64,000 nucleotides of DNA from contig JAKSZP010013318.1 in NCBI GenBank assembly GCA_022478985.1, positions 87,910-151,909 of the forward strand. Reading direction: 5' to 3'. Origin of the DNA: Massospora cicadina (Eukaryota > Entomophthoromycota > Entomophthoromycetes > Entomophthorales > Entomophthoraceae). Made by a program: the position numbers and the translations under genes. Below are positions 30,098-41,783 of the stretch, one piece after another (position 1 is the stretch's first letter; the number at the start of each line of letters is the position of its first letter). The notes beneath the pieces are model-generated. The model was not told the origin of the DNA. It searched no databases and worked only from the letters and a program-made list of their open reading frames with translations.

Positions 30098-30476
30098 ATG
30101 AAAACTCAGTTGCTGGCTATGTCGCATCCAGGTTGCTTTGATAAGGAATCTGCACAACATGCTGGGCCTGTTGCATATGAGGAGCTGATACTTGCGTTAG
30201 ATACTGTGCTCAAAAGGCAAGATGAGTTGCTTCAGAAGGTTTACATTGATAAGTTGCTGCCATTTGATTGCGAAGGAAATATTCATAGTTCTTTTGATGA
30301 TTTGAGTTTGCAACTGAAGGAACTTTGGATTGGCAGAGGGCAAAACTATTGCTCTCCTCCTTGGATGTCGGGAGTGCTGATCAAGCTGTTTGTTACCTTT
30401 CAGATAGTTTATTTCATACCAAGAAGTTAAGGAGACGGTGATGCAGTTGCTCTGCAGAACTGCAAAAATGTCACAG
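30098..30476 (+). pseudogene. G2 gag, N-terminal part (before LINE A3)
   Basis: An open stretch to 30430, with AMSHPGCFDKESAQHAG, EELILALDTVLKRQDELL and LLPFDCEGN, starts about 40 bases after the primer site, the normal position of gag. Gag forms the virus-like particle. The stretch is cut at 30493 by LINE A3 and resumes at 35720. Identity rests on position and on the knuckle found downstream, not on a recognised capsid motif. Confidence 0.6.
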
Positions 30477-30493
30477 CGGAAATCTAAGTTCTA
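30477..30493. repeat. Target-site duplication of LINE A3, left copy
   Basis: CGGAAAATCTAAGTTCT; the right copy at 35703-35719 differs at two positions. Confidence 0.8.
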
Positions 30494-30659
30494 TTATTTA
30501 TTTGGGCAAGGTCGACCAGGGGGCAAGCACTTCCAATATAGTGAAAAAAACTAATGAATTTTGACAAATAAAGAAATCTTAGAGGGTTCAAGGCCCCTCT
30601 TGTTGTCTCCAAGATCACCAAGATTAGGACGGTAGGGAAGGGAGTTATGCTGACTTATT

Positions 30660-33600
30660 CTTGGATGTAGCATGTGTGAAGGAAAGGCTCAACTTTTTAG
30701 GAACCATATGGGGAACCATGTGTTGATTGTCCTTCTGTTATGAAGGTCATATGTCCAAACAGCCATGCTTGGAAATGTTCCAATATATGGCTGTGGAAGC
30801 GATGAATGGCTTCTTTAATTGTTGGCACTGCTCTTGTGAACGATTCCAGTACCATTGTATGTATCATCCATAGTGCTACTGCTACTATTAGCGCCCTGAA
30901 AGATGGGTGGGTAGGAGAGTCCATGTTTATACCGAACATGTTACTTGCTAGGCTGAATGGATATCCGTTTTCTTGGCGGAAAAGGCGATTGGCCTCTTTC
31001 CATACCACCACTGATGTTGGGCATTGTTCTAAACGGTGGGCTAGGCTTCCATACTGACCACATATTGTACATGAGGTGTGAGTGGCATTTGACCGTTCAG
31101 CTGTTTGGTATACTCTCATCATACACCTCCATACATGTGCTCTTATCCTGGGTTGGAGTAGAGGGTGATGTGTATCTCCATACTCATCTTTGGGTCTCCA
31201 GGTTGTAGAGTATGTCCATATGGTCCAGGTAATCTATCCTGGATATGGTATTTGGGCTTTTGCTTATTATTTTGTCTGTGACTATTTGATCATTGATCTC
31301 CTGTCTGTGAGTTAGCCTTGGGCGTCCTTGGTGACTGGTTTGTTCATTTATGTGAGTCCGCCATGGCGCTCTTCTCATGGCTAGGAGTATTTTCTTGAAA
31401 TGTGCAGGAGTGCCATGTGGTCCTGCAGCTGTAGGATGGGATGCCAGATACATAATTAATGTGTTTGGGTGATCTGGGTTTCTTGATTGTAGTGCACGTG
31501 TGAAGTTATATCTTGCTGTTCTGGCCCAGTGTGTATCTGGAAGATCTGGGCTAGTCACCTGAGCTATCCAGGATCTCAGTATATGGGTTGCTTTCTCTAC
31601 GTAACTAGTAAGCCCCATGCCTTCATTCCTTCTAGGTCCAAATAGGGTTTTGAGGCGTACAGGGGGGTTGTGGTTGGACCATAGCCATCATTGTAATAGG
31701 GCGTGGACTGTGTTGAAAAAAATTGTGAGAAAGCGATTGCATGGGCCGTGAACCATATGATTTATAGAATCATAGAGTTGGCTACCATGACCCTTCCTGT
31801 TAGACCTGTTTGGTGTCCATGTAAGGAGGCAATGCATTTTGTTATTTTGTCCAATAGCTGATTTTCCATCATGGAGTTAGTATACTCCTTTTTCCAACCA
31901 TACTCCCAAGTGACGAACAGGGCCAGCTGTTGGCTTGGTGATGAATGGAAGTTTCAGTGAGGTCATTTCTAATTTAGCTTCCTATGTCTGGTCAGGAGTC
32001 TTGATGTACTAGCTTGTTGGCCCTGTGTAGATGGCATCCACTGGGTCTGATATTTCCCCAGGAGTATAATTTCCGTTTTCTCAGTGTTAAGTGATGCGTT
32101 ACTTATGGCTGAATAGTCTTGTATTATTTTCTCAATTCTGCAATCGTCCTTATTGTTGGATATGCCCACCACATAATCATCAGCGAAGGCCATCATTTTG
32201 ACTGGTGGTTGGCCCTTGACGTTGATTACTTTGAGCAGTATGTTTGTATTTTGGATTAGGGGGTCTAAGCTAGAGTTGTAGAGTAGAGGGCTTAAGGGTC
32301 TCCTTGTTCTAGTCCTCTCTGTGGGATAACTGGGTTGGTTAAGAAGCCTGCTTCCCGCACAGCCATGGAAGCAGACTCTGTAAACAAAATTCCAAGTTTA
32401 TAAATCTATTTGGAAGCTTGAATTTTTGAAGGCAGGCTTTAAGATAGGTCCAGTTCACTCTGTCATATGCCTTTTGTTGGTCTAAAAAGACAAGTGCTCC
32501 AGAGGTTTTGGACTGGCAGACATTTGCAACTGTGTGGATGTTATCCCATATGGATTTTCTTGGGACAAATCCATATTGTGATGGGGATATCGCATCAGTT
32601 GCAATTTCTTCTAGTCGTTTAGCCATAATTTTTGTGAAAATTTTTGTATCTGTGTTGGTTAGGGAAATTGGGCGCCAGTTGGATAGGTCTAATCTGTCTC
32701 CTTTCTTGAATAAAGTGACCGTGTAGGCTTCTTTGCCTCCAGGTAGGAGGCATGTTTCCATAATACACTTGTTCATTGAAGCTAGAAGAATGTTAGACTT
32801 GTTAGTAAAATATTTTATATAAAATTCATAGGGAATCCCATCAGGTTTAGGGCATTTCCCTCTTGATGCACTGCATACTACTTCCCATAATTCCTCGCGC
32901 GATATTAGGTTAATAAAATTGGTATTTTGAACCGCGGCGTTGATGTGTGCGCTTCTAAGGAATTTTTTGGTTTTTTCTGGTTTAACCAGCTCAGATTTAT
33001 ACAATTTCATATAAAACCTGTGCACTTCGTCACAACTTCTTTGGGTGTTTCTGCTATGGATTTGTCAGGTTGATGGACCTGTGTACAAGCTATAATATCT
33101 TTCCTGGAATGGAATCAGTGGAAAAAGTAGCTCAAGCAAGTTTCTCCATCTCTTATGTTTTTGCTTTTATATTGGACTCCAACATGGTGTTGTTGTTCAT
33201 GGATCAGGGTGTTTAGCCAAGTAGAAACCTCCGCCCATTTGCAACCCCATCCATGGCTGTATCCCATTCTTTGTACAATGTTTTCTAGATGGTCAATTTC
33301 AGCCAATGTGTGTTTTGTAAAGGCTGAAACTGCCCTGTGTCTTCTAGATGATGTATGTTTAATTTGTTGGGTTATTTATTTTTGAAGTTTTCCCAGGTGG
33401 TTACTGGGTCCAAGTAAAAGGGTGTTTGAAAAACCTGGGTTGAGGATATTTACTCCATTCAGGATTATATTCTGAGTCGGCTAAACTTTCTGGGCGTATT
33501 CTGCACCATCTGGGTGCTTGGGTACTTGGTTCCGCCAGTTTGTAAGGCACCAAAACAAGCCGAGGGTCAGAGAATTCAATTTTTGCAGTTTTAAATTTTT

Positions 33601-34222
33601 GAATTTGGTGACAGAAAATTATTGGTGCGAGTATTAGGTCTATCCTCAACATAGAGACAAGTGTACCATTGTGTACATGTGGGCGTGTCATGTTTTGTAG
33701 CAGGGATTGTTTTTTTGGCAGTATATCATATAGTCCCAGGGTGGCCTTCAGTACTTGGAGTTCCACTTGCCCTTGTGGTATCTCCATTATGTATGGCCAT
33801 CAGTCCATCTCTGGATTAATCCAGCAGTTCATGTCTCCCATTATGAAAGTATTTGCTGGTAGATTTAGTTGTGTTAGGGCTGTGAGAAATTCTCTTTGGT
33901 CATGCACACCATTCAGGGTGTACACACTGGCTATTGTGTGCACTTTGGTGTGCCCTGAAAAGGTTACAGTGAGTACGCAGCCATTCAGGAACAAATTTTT
34001 GTTAATAAATTTAAAGTTTTGGTTCGCGCATACTATCACCCCACATTGGAGCGACCAAAACAATATTGTTGGGTAGAGCATTTTTTCCCATGCCTCCTCC
34101 TCTCCCTGTGGACAGTGGGTTTCCTGAACCGCCAGGATATCTACAGGTGGGTTTTGTAGAAGACTCAACTTCTTGGCCCTGGACGTTAAGGCCTTGAGTT
34201 TCACTATGTTCAGCGTCCCTAT
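30660..34222 (-). pseudogene. LINE A3 ORF2 (APE endonuclease, RT, Cys/His domain), broken
   Basis: APE 34204-33500: QETHCPQGEEEAW, MGDMNCWI, RIDLILAP and SDPRLV (His of the DH pair replaced). A degraded linker follows at 33306-33115. RT 33025-31970: KCPKPDGIPYEFY, LSNWRPISLTNTD, QQKAYDRVNW and FADDYVVGI. A thumb-like region lies at 31618-31184, and a Cys/His domain (CTICGQYGSLAHRLEQC) at about 31080-31030. The frame ends near 30660 after several shifts. At positions where A1 and A2 share a TGA, this copy has Gln (CPQGEE) or other sense codons, so it helps reconstruct the ancestor. Confidence 0.85.
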
Positions 34223-34224
34223 TT

Positions 34225-35615
34225 CTACTGAGACGCCCGATGCGCCTCAGGAGTGGTTAGCAGGGCCCCTGGCCCTACTCCCTCACTCACATTACTCTCC
34301 ACTGAACCTCTGCTGCGGAGAGCATAGCCATGAGTAGGAGTTGGGGTGTATTCTGCCCCTTTTATCGCCGCAGTTTTTGCTCCTCTCTTGACTTTACTTG
34401 GTTTTGATATGTTATTGCAGTGCACTTGTGGATTTTTATTGGCCACATCATTTTCTTGCGCATTCCATTGTTGATTTTCCTTCCCAATTGGGTTAAATTC
34501 CGCAAAATCTGGGGGTGCTCTGAACCCCAATTTTGCTGCATTCATTTCTGAATCAGGTTCCGCCAAATTCAAACTGGTCAGATTGGGTGTATGGTTTTCC
34601 ACGGCTCCAGCAATATGGTTGATTCCGCCGAGGCCTTTGCCTTGGCTGCAGCCATCTTGCGAGCTTTTTTGGCCATTTTTCATTCTTTCAGGGAAATAGG
34701 GTCAATAATTATATATTGCCCATGTTCTCCCCAATTGAAGGCTTGTGTGGTATCTGTGATTTTGGCGTATTATGAGTCAACTTCGCCCATTTCCTCCTCA
34801 AAGAATTCCATTTCTATCAGGCCTTCTTTTATGGGGAAAGCATGAATCTTGTGACCAAAGGCCTGGCAGTGGTTGCAAATGGGGGGTGCACTTTCCACTG
34901 TTGTGCGGAACAGCTGGGATTTTTCTCATCAATTGTGAAGGATGTGATGTGGGGGATTTTTATAATATCTTCTACTTTATCCTGGTTTGGTGAAATTATT
35001 GCTATTGCCTTCTCCATGCCAAGGGTCAGCATCATCTGGAACCATTGCATTTCAAATTGCTTAATTTCTCCTTAGGCTTCCAAGCCTTCTTGGAGATGTC
35101 TTTTGACTACTGTGCACGCCAGTGTGGTTGGAAGATAGTTGAAAATTATTAAAATGTCCTTGGATTCAGTACAACGGGTGCATTTGATCAGGACCAATTG
35201 CTGTCCAATGGGAAGGTCAAGTACCACTCTGACCTTCACTGCTTCATTTGCTTCTTCCGCGGTTTTGAACCCAAAATCTACCCAACCTCTGCAGATAGTA
35301 TGGGTTGTTAAGTACAACGCATGTGGGAAAAATTTTGTTGAGCTTCGCTGAAATTTCCCACATTGTCAGTGTTTCTACGCCCAGGAAAACTCATATCCCA
35401 TGTTCCACTAATAACAGATGTTGCCATTGGGATACTTCCAAATAGCTGCAACATTTTACTAAGAAATTGACAAAACCCGCAGGATGTGCAACCTTGGGTT
35501 TTTTATTTTTGCTTAGATTTTCATTTGTAACTGTGCGCTTGGTACCTTTGGGTGGTGCAGGTCCAGGTTCGCTGCCCTTTACCACGTTCTCCCAGCTCTT
35601 TACCTTATTATTCAT
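34225..35615 (-). pseudogene. LINE A3 ORF1 (RRM-like, degenerate CCHC), broken
   Basis: ATG 35615 (MNNKVKSWENVVKG) aligns with the SWAS-type starts of A1 and A4. The RRM-like segment is at about 35180-35000 (ILIIFNYLPTT). Knuckle sequence is visible in a shifted frame at about 34890-34850 (the Cys/His spacing is partly kept). A basic and acidic C-terminal region at 34683-34225 ends RASQ. At least four frame changes separate these parts. Confidence 0.75.
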
Positions 35616-35702
35616 ACTTATCTCGCCTGGTGTTAATTATCAAATTACGCTGTTTGAATCAAATTGTATTACTAAAAGTGATAGTAGTCAGAAAGAAAAG
35701 TC
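35616..35702 (-). promoter_or_regulatory. LINE A3 5' leader with covarying hairpin
   Basis: ACTTTTCTTTC, then ACTACTA pairing with TAGTAAT (35668-35688, one mismatch) around TCACTTT, then ATTTGATTCAAAC and TTTGATAAT. The stem sequence differs from A1 but still pairs. Confidence 0.5.
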
Positions 35703-35719
35703 CGGAAAAGCCAAGTTCT
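35703..35719. repeat. Target-site duplication of LINE A3, right copy
   Basis: CGGAAAAGCCAAGTTCT, matching 30477-30493 at 15 of 17 positions. Confidence 0.8.
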
Positions 35720-36480
35720 TGACCATCAGGTTTTAGAAAAATGAGACCCTAACCGCATTTACTGAGCAATTTATAATGGAAGCACACGTGCTGATTGGGG
35801 CAGGGATTTTATCCAAAGTTGATGTATTGCAATGGCCTCAGTGGTGGAGCCATACCCTGAACTATACAATGCATGGCCCCATTGTTGGAGGACGATGTAC
35901 CTCTCCTCAAACTTGTTCAGTTTGTACATCGCTTAGCTGTAACCTTCCCTCCACCCAATACTGAACAGATCCGCACTGTCACTGTTGTCAATCCTAATCA
36001 TGTGGGGGAATCAACTGGTCAGTGTGGGTTCCATCAGTTTACTCGCCGCAGTCCAACGTTCATTCCATAAATACTGATCAACATCTGACCAACTACTGCT
36101 TTGGCCCTAAATATGCTGATTGGCAGTGGTTGTTATACCGATGGGGGTTTAGTTACACCAATTCTTTTCAGAACCACCTTCCAAGTGGACCTACTTATAT
36201 TATGCACGCCATAGGCCCTATGGAGTAAGTTGTTTTAATTGCAGTTGCACTGGGCACATGGGACGATGGTGCCCCAATCAACGGATCCCTCCCATACAAC
36301 AGGATCAAGGTTATCAGGGAAAAGTCAGAGCGGAGTAGATATGGGACTCTCTACTTCCACTACCTTGAATTCAAACGTCCCACCTGAATCTACTGTATTA
36401 ATTGCAGAAGTAGCTTCTCAGTATGACGATACATTCCTCTACCAACAGCTGGTTGGGGGAGTAAATGTGCTGACCTAAGC
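35720..36480 (+). pseudogene. G2 gag, C-terminal part with CCHC zinc knuckle
   Basis: Continues the gag cut at 30493. TAFTEQFIMEAHVLIG and QWPQWWSHTLNY occur at 35756-35880, frameshifts follow, and then at 36231-36275 comes CFNCSCTGHMGRWC, a canonical CX2CX4HX4C nucleocapsid knuckle that binds the genomic RNA. A TAG follows at about 36333. Confidence 0.72.
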
Positions 36481-36482
36481 AC

Positions 36483-37130
36483 AAGTCAAAGAAATGGCGG
36501 ACTAAGAATCTCCGGAACGACCAAAGCCTTATGCTTGTCAAATGTTTGACCAAAGTCCATCAGACCAGTTAGAACCGTTTGTAGATGCGTTGTCCCTGAG
36601 AGGAGTAGATGTCGCCCTTCCAGTGGACACTATTGTAACAAAATAACCTAAAATCAGTGTGGGTATTATGAGCTTCCTAGGAAAACATGAATCACTGAAC
36701 GTACATATAGTTAATAGCCGGCATTCATCTTACTCAGAATGCACTTATTGTGACATTGTGGTAGCTAAAACCCGGGTTTATGCTATAATTGATATGGGCG
36801 CTCCTGTTAATATTGTCTCTACAAAATGGAGCGAAGTTGTCTTTAAAACCTGACATAGACCACCAGATATTGTATAGGACCGCTGGAGCCAAAACCACAA
36901 TCTCTGATGGAGCTTATAGCGCACTTCCCTTGTGGTTCAGATCCATTGTTGTTGTGGCTTCAGCAGTGTTATTACCATATAGCAACTATGATCTGTTGAT
37001 TGGGACTGCCTTTATGCAACACTATGGGGCTGTTGTTGACATTATGGGAGAGACCCTAGTCATTTTAAGACAGCGAATCCCAATTATTTCACCTCTAGCG
37101 GAGTGCCAAAGGGCTCAGGGCATATGAGAC
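36483..37130 (+). pseudogene. G2 aspartic protease region
   Basis: VYAIIDMGAPVNIVS at 36777-36822 corresponds to the retropepsin active-site loop (normally D-S/T-G-A) with Met in place of Ser/Thr, so the enzyme would be inactive. The C-terminal part NYDLLIGTAFMQHYGA at 36981-37030 follows after a frameshift. The protease matures Gag-Pol. Confidence 0.7.
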
Positions 37131-37680
37131 AGATCAACCTTGCCTACAGAGATGGGGTGATTCCAGTGCACTATCATCAATTAAAAGGGAAAACATGGGC
37201 CTTCCCCCATCAGATATACAAATATCAAGGGCTGCCGCTTAGAACAGCTGGAGCTATATCCATTCCCTCTGGACATCAAGTAATAGTAAACACTGAGTTA
37301 GAGGTGGAAGTGCCAGCTGGGCTCTACGGGGAGATCATTGGGCCTTATCAGCAATCGCAGCATGACCCCACATGGCTCCAGGCATCATACTTCCAGGCCA
37401 TGGGGAGATCAAGGTATTGATAGCATATCTTCAGAACAGACCAACTCAAATCCACTGGCATCAAATTATAATGTATTTACATCTGAACCTGGGTGAGGAG
37501 ATCAACCAGGTTCATGAGTTTGGTTCTCTGGATGAATTTGGTCTGCCCATCAAACTGCATCTTGGTGCAATGGTGGTTGTACTGCGAGAACTTAATGGGG
37601 TTATCAGAAGACTAGAAGGAGTGGGCGGAAGCTTTATTTCAAAAATATATAGAGATTTTTATGGTTGATGATCATGATTT
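37103..37680 (+). pseudogene. G2 linker between protease and reverse transcriptase
   Basis: Two open pieces (37103-37420 and 37372-37668) with DGVIPVHYHQLKG, ISIPSGHQVIVNTELE and VPAGLYGEIIGP. The same order occurs in G3 (NDGVVPIHYQQ near 58700), so this is a conserved part of the polyprotein in this gypsy family. Confidence 0.6.
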
Positions 37681-38590
37681 GGGGTGTGCTCGGGGGTTTT
37701 TCATCAGTTAGACACTGGGGATCATCCCCCCATCAGGTCTTGTCCAATCTGTCAATCAAGGGCAGCTGAAGAAGTCGTCACCAAGGAGATTGAAAAGCTT
37801 CTAGAGCAAGGAATTCTTGAACCATCAAAAAGTCCATGGCTTCCCTGTCCTAATTGTCAATAAGAAGGATGGTACTAACTGGGTAGTAATAGACTACCGC
37901 AAGCTCAACAGCATTACAAAAAAGGAAAAAATACCCTTTGCCATGAATTGGTGATGTGTTGGCCCGGTTGGGGGGAGCTCGTTACTTCTCCGCAATGGAC
38001 TTAATATCTGGCTACTGGCAGATTGAGTTACCTGCGGCGGAACAAGAAAAATTCGCCATTATCACGTTAAAAGGGCTTTTTCAACTGACACGTATGCCAC
38101 AAGGGTTGTGTAATGCCCCAGCTACTTTCTAACGAGCGATGGACACTATCCTTGGCAACTTGAAGCTGTCATGCGTTCTTGTATACCTTGACGATACTAA
38201 CGTTTTCTCTTGCATGTTTATGGGCACCTTAACCATTTGGAAGAGGTATTCTGCCGGTTGGCTGAGGCCAACATCAAATTAAACCTCAGAAATGTCAATT
38301 TTTTAAGGATCAGCTAGAATACCTCAGTTTTGTAGTTGATGCAACTGGGCTGAGACCCCAACTAGTTAAGGTGGAGGCAATTTGGAAGATGATTATACCA
38401 AGCAGTAAGCGAGATATACAAGTAATTTTAGAGATGGTTAGATACTATTGCTGATTCATACCTAACTTTAGTTGTATTGGAGGTCCACTGTTTGAGTTAT
38501 TAAAAAAGGATGCCACGTTTGTATGGAAAGAACACTGGCAACGCTCTTTTGATAATCTTTGAGCCACATTGATCATTGCGCCAGTGCTAT
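37681..38590 (+). pseudogene. G2 reverse transcriptase remnant
   Basis: Motifs in order but in changing frames: IPPSG, KKDGTNWVVIDYRKLNSI (37862-37916), YFSAMDLISGYWQIEL (37983-38030), GLFQLTRMPQGLCNAPATF (38073-38130) and VLVYLDDTNVF (38177-38210) with the catalytic YLDD. Typical of a Ty3/gypsy RT. Several stops; no long frame remains. Confidence 0.8.
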
Positions 38591-38962
38591 GATACCCAAA
38601 TTTTGAAAAGAAATTTATTGTACAGACGGATGCATCTCTTTCCGCTGTGGGGCAGTTCTGTCCCAAAAAGATGATGAAGGAGAGGAGCACCCTGTGCGTA
38701 CTGCAGCTGGAGCCTGAATAGCCTTGAACGTAATTACAATGTGACCGAGAAGAAGTACTTAGCAGTGATTTAAGCATGTAAGCAATTCAGAGTATATCTG
38801 CATTGTGTAAAGTTCAAGGTTATAATGGATCATGCTTTGTTACGCTGGTTGCAAAACCTTAAGGAGCCGGAGGATCTTCTAGCCCAATGGGCTCTTAAAC
38901 TATAGGCTTACATCTTCAAAATCCTTCACTGACCAGGAGCGAAACACCAGAATGCTGATTGC
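38591..38962 (+). pseudogene. G2 RNase H remnant
   Basis: PNFEKKFIVQTDASLSAVG at 38599-38655 is the first RNase H motif (TDAS). Later fragments are frameshifted, ending NADCLSRLPTIAV at about 38947, the junction with integrase. Confidence 0.65.
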
Positions 38963-40210
38963 TTGTCAAGGCTACCAACTATTGCAGTTACGGCGTACCT
39001 GAGCGATATTATGTATGACAAGATGCTCAGTGGAAAGTACAATGATGAGCCGCCCCAAATCATCAAGGCGTTGAATGAAATGCGAGCTAATACTTTCCAG
39101 CGGAATGGTGAGTTGTACAAGTGGATTGGCAACTCCACAGTAAACTTCCCACGACCCTCAACGCGGCCTAACATTATCATGAGCGCACATAAAGCAGTTG
39201 GGTATGGTGGCATGCGCAAGACGTTGGAATTATTGTGGCCTCAGTTTTACTGGGAATGCATGAACTTTGATGTGCTTGATACTATATCCTCCTGTCACCA
39301 GTGCCAAGTGGAAAAGCCGTTCTACCAGAAGACCTCATACCAGTTAGTGAAGCCACACTTTGCTTGGCATACTGTTTCCCTTGACGTTGTTGGTCCTTTG
39401 CCAACTGGTGCTAACTGGTTTAAGTATATCATGGTGACGATTGACTACTTGACAAGGTGGGTTGAGGCACGGGCCATTTAGACCTGAGGCAATTACTGTG
39501 GCTAAGTTTGTAATGGAGTGTATCATTCAGCATCATGGCAGTCCATAGTTTATCCTTACTGACAATGGAACTAATTTTACCTCTTACATACTTCCCAAGC
39601 TCAATGAGATAATGGCCGTCAGTGGGGTTCTAACAACCCTGTATCACACAGAGTCCAAGGAATGGTTGAACGAGTCAATGAGACCCTGGTGAACATACTA
39701 CAGAAGTTGGTTATGGATATGCCCTCTTATTGGAGTACCCCCTTTCTACCGCGGTGTTTGCCTACAACATTAGCTATTAATCTGCCACGGGGAAAAGCCC
39801 ATTCTAATTGCTTTATAGACGGCACCCCACTTTGCCTGCGCTCCTATATGCTTGTGTAGAGAACACCAGCAGAATGGATCTGCAATGCTATTTGACCGCT
39901 CTAACAAATACGCTGATTAAATTACAAACTGAAGCGTACTCGTTCACACTAGCCAAGAAAATCAAAATCAGGCTGCTGATCAAGTATGGCGAAGTGGTCT
40001 AGCACAGTTCAAAGATGGATACATGGTTCTATTTCATGATCAACATGGGTTCAGTCAGAAACACAAGTTGGCCAGTATCTGGATTGGGCCATTCAAAGTT
40101 ATTGAAAAGTCAGGTATGGATGTGTATACTATCAAGGACCCCACTAGCGGTCAGATCATCAACTGAGTGCATGCAAAGTTTCTCTGGGTGTACAAGCAAT
40201 AAGAGCCTTA
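38963..40210 (+). pseudogene. G2 integrase (HHCC, DDE core, GPY/F-like tail), broken
   Basis: Open to 39481: an H...H and CHQC zinc region (39190-39310), YQLVKPHFAWHTVSLDVVGPLP and YIMVTIDYLTRWVEA with the first core Asp. After TAG at 39479 the frame continues with EAITVAKF, ILTDNGTNF (second Asp, about 39556-39575) and MVERVNETL (third acidic residue, about 39662). The tail has GPFKVIEKSGMDVYTIKDP (about 40087-40145), then HAKFLWVYKQ and HPVKEGG, which runs into the polypurine tract. Integrase inserts the cDNA. Confidence 0.8.
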
Positions 40211-40220
40211 TCATCCAGTC

Positions 40221-40230
40221 AAGGAGGGGG
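40221..40230 (+). promoter_or_regulatory. G2 polypurine tract next to the inner LTR
   Basis: AAGGAGGGGG lies immediately before TGATGTCGCG at the LTR edge. It also codes for the last residues of pol (KEGG). Confidence 0.55.
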
Positions 40231-40233
40231 TGA

Positions 40234-40726
40234 TGTCGCGATTCTGATATGACTGGATGATAAGCCCTGAGTCAATATAGTGGAACAAATGGAATCTGCC
40301 AAATTGCTATGAGTATGATTAATTCAAGCACCTCGAAATGAGGCGATATTGAGTTATTGGGAAATTAACTGAATTGGGTGATTGTGAATTAATGAATGAA
40401 GAATTTAAGGAACCAATGAGATACAGCAAAGTGAATTACTAAGACATGAAAGCAGTACCATCTAAAGTTGCTACAATACAAGCAGGATGAGATGATCAAG
40501 GAAGGGAGGTTGTTGATAGTAGAGATGGCGCGGAACAGAGAGGAGCCACTACAGCAATTATAAAAAAAATAGTATAGTGGGAGCAGGTGCTTCACATTTA
40601 TTAATAATTTTATTTCTGTTGATTCAAGGGCAATGATCCTCATATTGAAGGTCCTATTGCTCAGTTGGTCAAACCCTGTGCAAAAAATTTATGGCGTATC
40701 TCATTGATAATTATAATTTTATAACA
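40234..40726 (+). repeat. Diverged LTR directly after G2 pol
   Basis: Begins TGTCGCGATTCTGATATGAC and ends near CCTGTGCAAAAAATTT...TTTTATAACA. It resembles the G2 LTRs in its ends (TATATGACTGGAT and CCTGTGCAAAAAA) but differs widely in the middle. It could be the true 3' LTR of the pol-bearing element or a solo LTR of a sister family. Confidence 0.6.
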
Positions 40727-41173
40727 CACAGCATCTGCTGAACAGACAGGGCTGCAAGATGAGGCTCAGCAGGAGATGGAAGCACTAGGTGACTAAAGCC
40801 GTTTTTCAGGAGCTGGGCCGCTTTTTTATAGGAAGGCCCTCAGCTCTGCACCCCTCCTCAGCGTAGCTGGGCCACTATGTCCCCAAAGGGGGCGCGCCAG
40901 GAAGTCAAAAGGCTGACAAATTCGGGTAGAAGCTCTTCCTGGGTTAGCACGGTTGTGAGGTCCATGTCAGCCTCATCCTCATCCTCATCAACTGGGGGAA
41001 AAGGAAACCAGGGAGGAGTTCTGTGTGGCTTGGGTCAGGTAACTCTGCACCAAGCCACAGATGGAAGTAGAAATTGAACTTACAGACTTTTGGCTGTTGG
41101 CGCAGGATGGTTTGCATGGCTTTGAAGGAAAAAGAGATATACAGCTTATCGTCTAGTCAAAGGGTTGGGGTAA
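40727..41173. other. Segment between two LTRs with an antisense exon-like ORF
   Basis: G+C-richer than its surroundings. On the minus strand about 41001-40868 an open stretch reads DEDEDEADMDLTTVL, then EELLPEFVSLL and FGDIVAQLR, followed by a stop; a pyrimidine run and CAG lie just upstream, as at an intron acceptor. The last about 40 bases on the plus strand (YRLVKG) resemble the pol end plus polypurine tract that also precedes the LTR at 40234. No function is assigned to the antisense ORF. Confidence 0.4.
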
Positions 41174-41783
41174 TGTCACAAATTTATATGACTGGATGAC
41201 AAGCCACTATTATGACCAGAAAATCATTGGAGTAATTCCGCTGAAGGTTCAATGGACAGAATCCACCGAGGATGTTTTAGAGCTATAAGTAATTGATCGC
41301 CTTAGGATGAAGCAATAATGGGCTATAATGGGTCATATTGGATTGCCTTCAAAATAGGGTGATAAGGAGCGCCAACATTTAACAAAAGATAATTTGGATT
41401 GCCTCAAATCAGGGTGATAAAAAATTGAAGAACAATAAGCCAAAACCAATGAGAATATGGCAGAACGAATAAACTAAGCAAAAGAGTCAGTACCAAGGGG
41501 GTCACTGTGATATCAGCAAGAAGAGGGGATTTACAGAAAAGAGGTTTTTAGAGAAAGAAGAAAATAAGAAGAAAGAGGGAACGGACAAGAACATCTGTCA
41601 ATTTATTATATTAAAAATAAAGAGGTGTTTTGGGGAAATTGCTCCCATCTTGTTATAGTTAATTGTTTACAAGTGGTCTGAGGAACTGGCAATTGTCATA
41701 TCATCCGTTCCAATTGCTCAATGGCCATAACCCTGTGCAAAAAACCCTTCAGCGGATACATACAACATCACTAAAATTTTACA
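41174..41783 (+). repeat. G2 3' LTR (about 610 bp)
   Basis: Begins TGTCACAAATT, ends TTTTACA, and is close to 29441-30055 along its length. It is preceded by the purine-rich AAAGGGTTGGGG. Confidence 0.78.

Larger units (their letters stand above)
30494..35702 (-). mobile_element. LINE A3, full-length non-LTR retrotransposon (about 5.2 kb), diverged A subfamily
   Basis: Minus strand, inserted into G2 gag with a 17-bp duplication (two mismatches). The leader at 35702-35616 and the 3' end (GGAAGTG, CCCTGGTCGACC, CCCAAATAAATAATAG) parallel A1, but the DNA is well diverged and visibly more A+T-rich. ORF1 and ORF2 are both broken. Confidence 0.88.
29441..41783 (+). mobile_element. Ty3/gypsy-type LTR retrotransposon G2, interrupted by LINE A3
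   Basis: Long element with a 5' LTR (29441-30055), primer-binding-like site, gag with a CCHC knuckle, protease, RT, RNase H and integrase in gypsy order, and 3' LTR material. LINE A3 (30494-35702, minus) splits gag. The LTRs at 29441 and 41174 are close relatives, while an additional, clearly more diverged LTR lies at 40234-40726 directly after pol, so the 3' end is composite. All genes are broken by stops and shifts. Confidence 0.82.

Noticed and set aside
30098..30430. Host gene immediately after 30057
   Set aside because: It starts just after an LTR and a primer-binding-like site and is followed, across the LINE insertion, by a gag zinc knuckle; it is gag.
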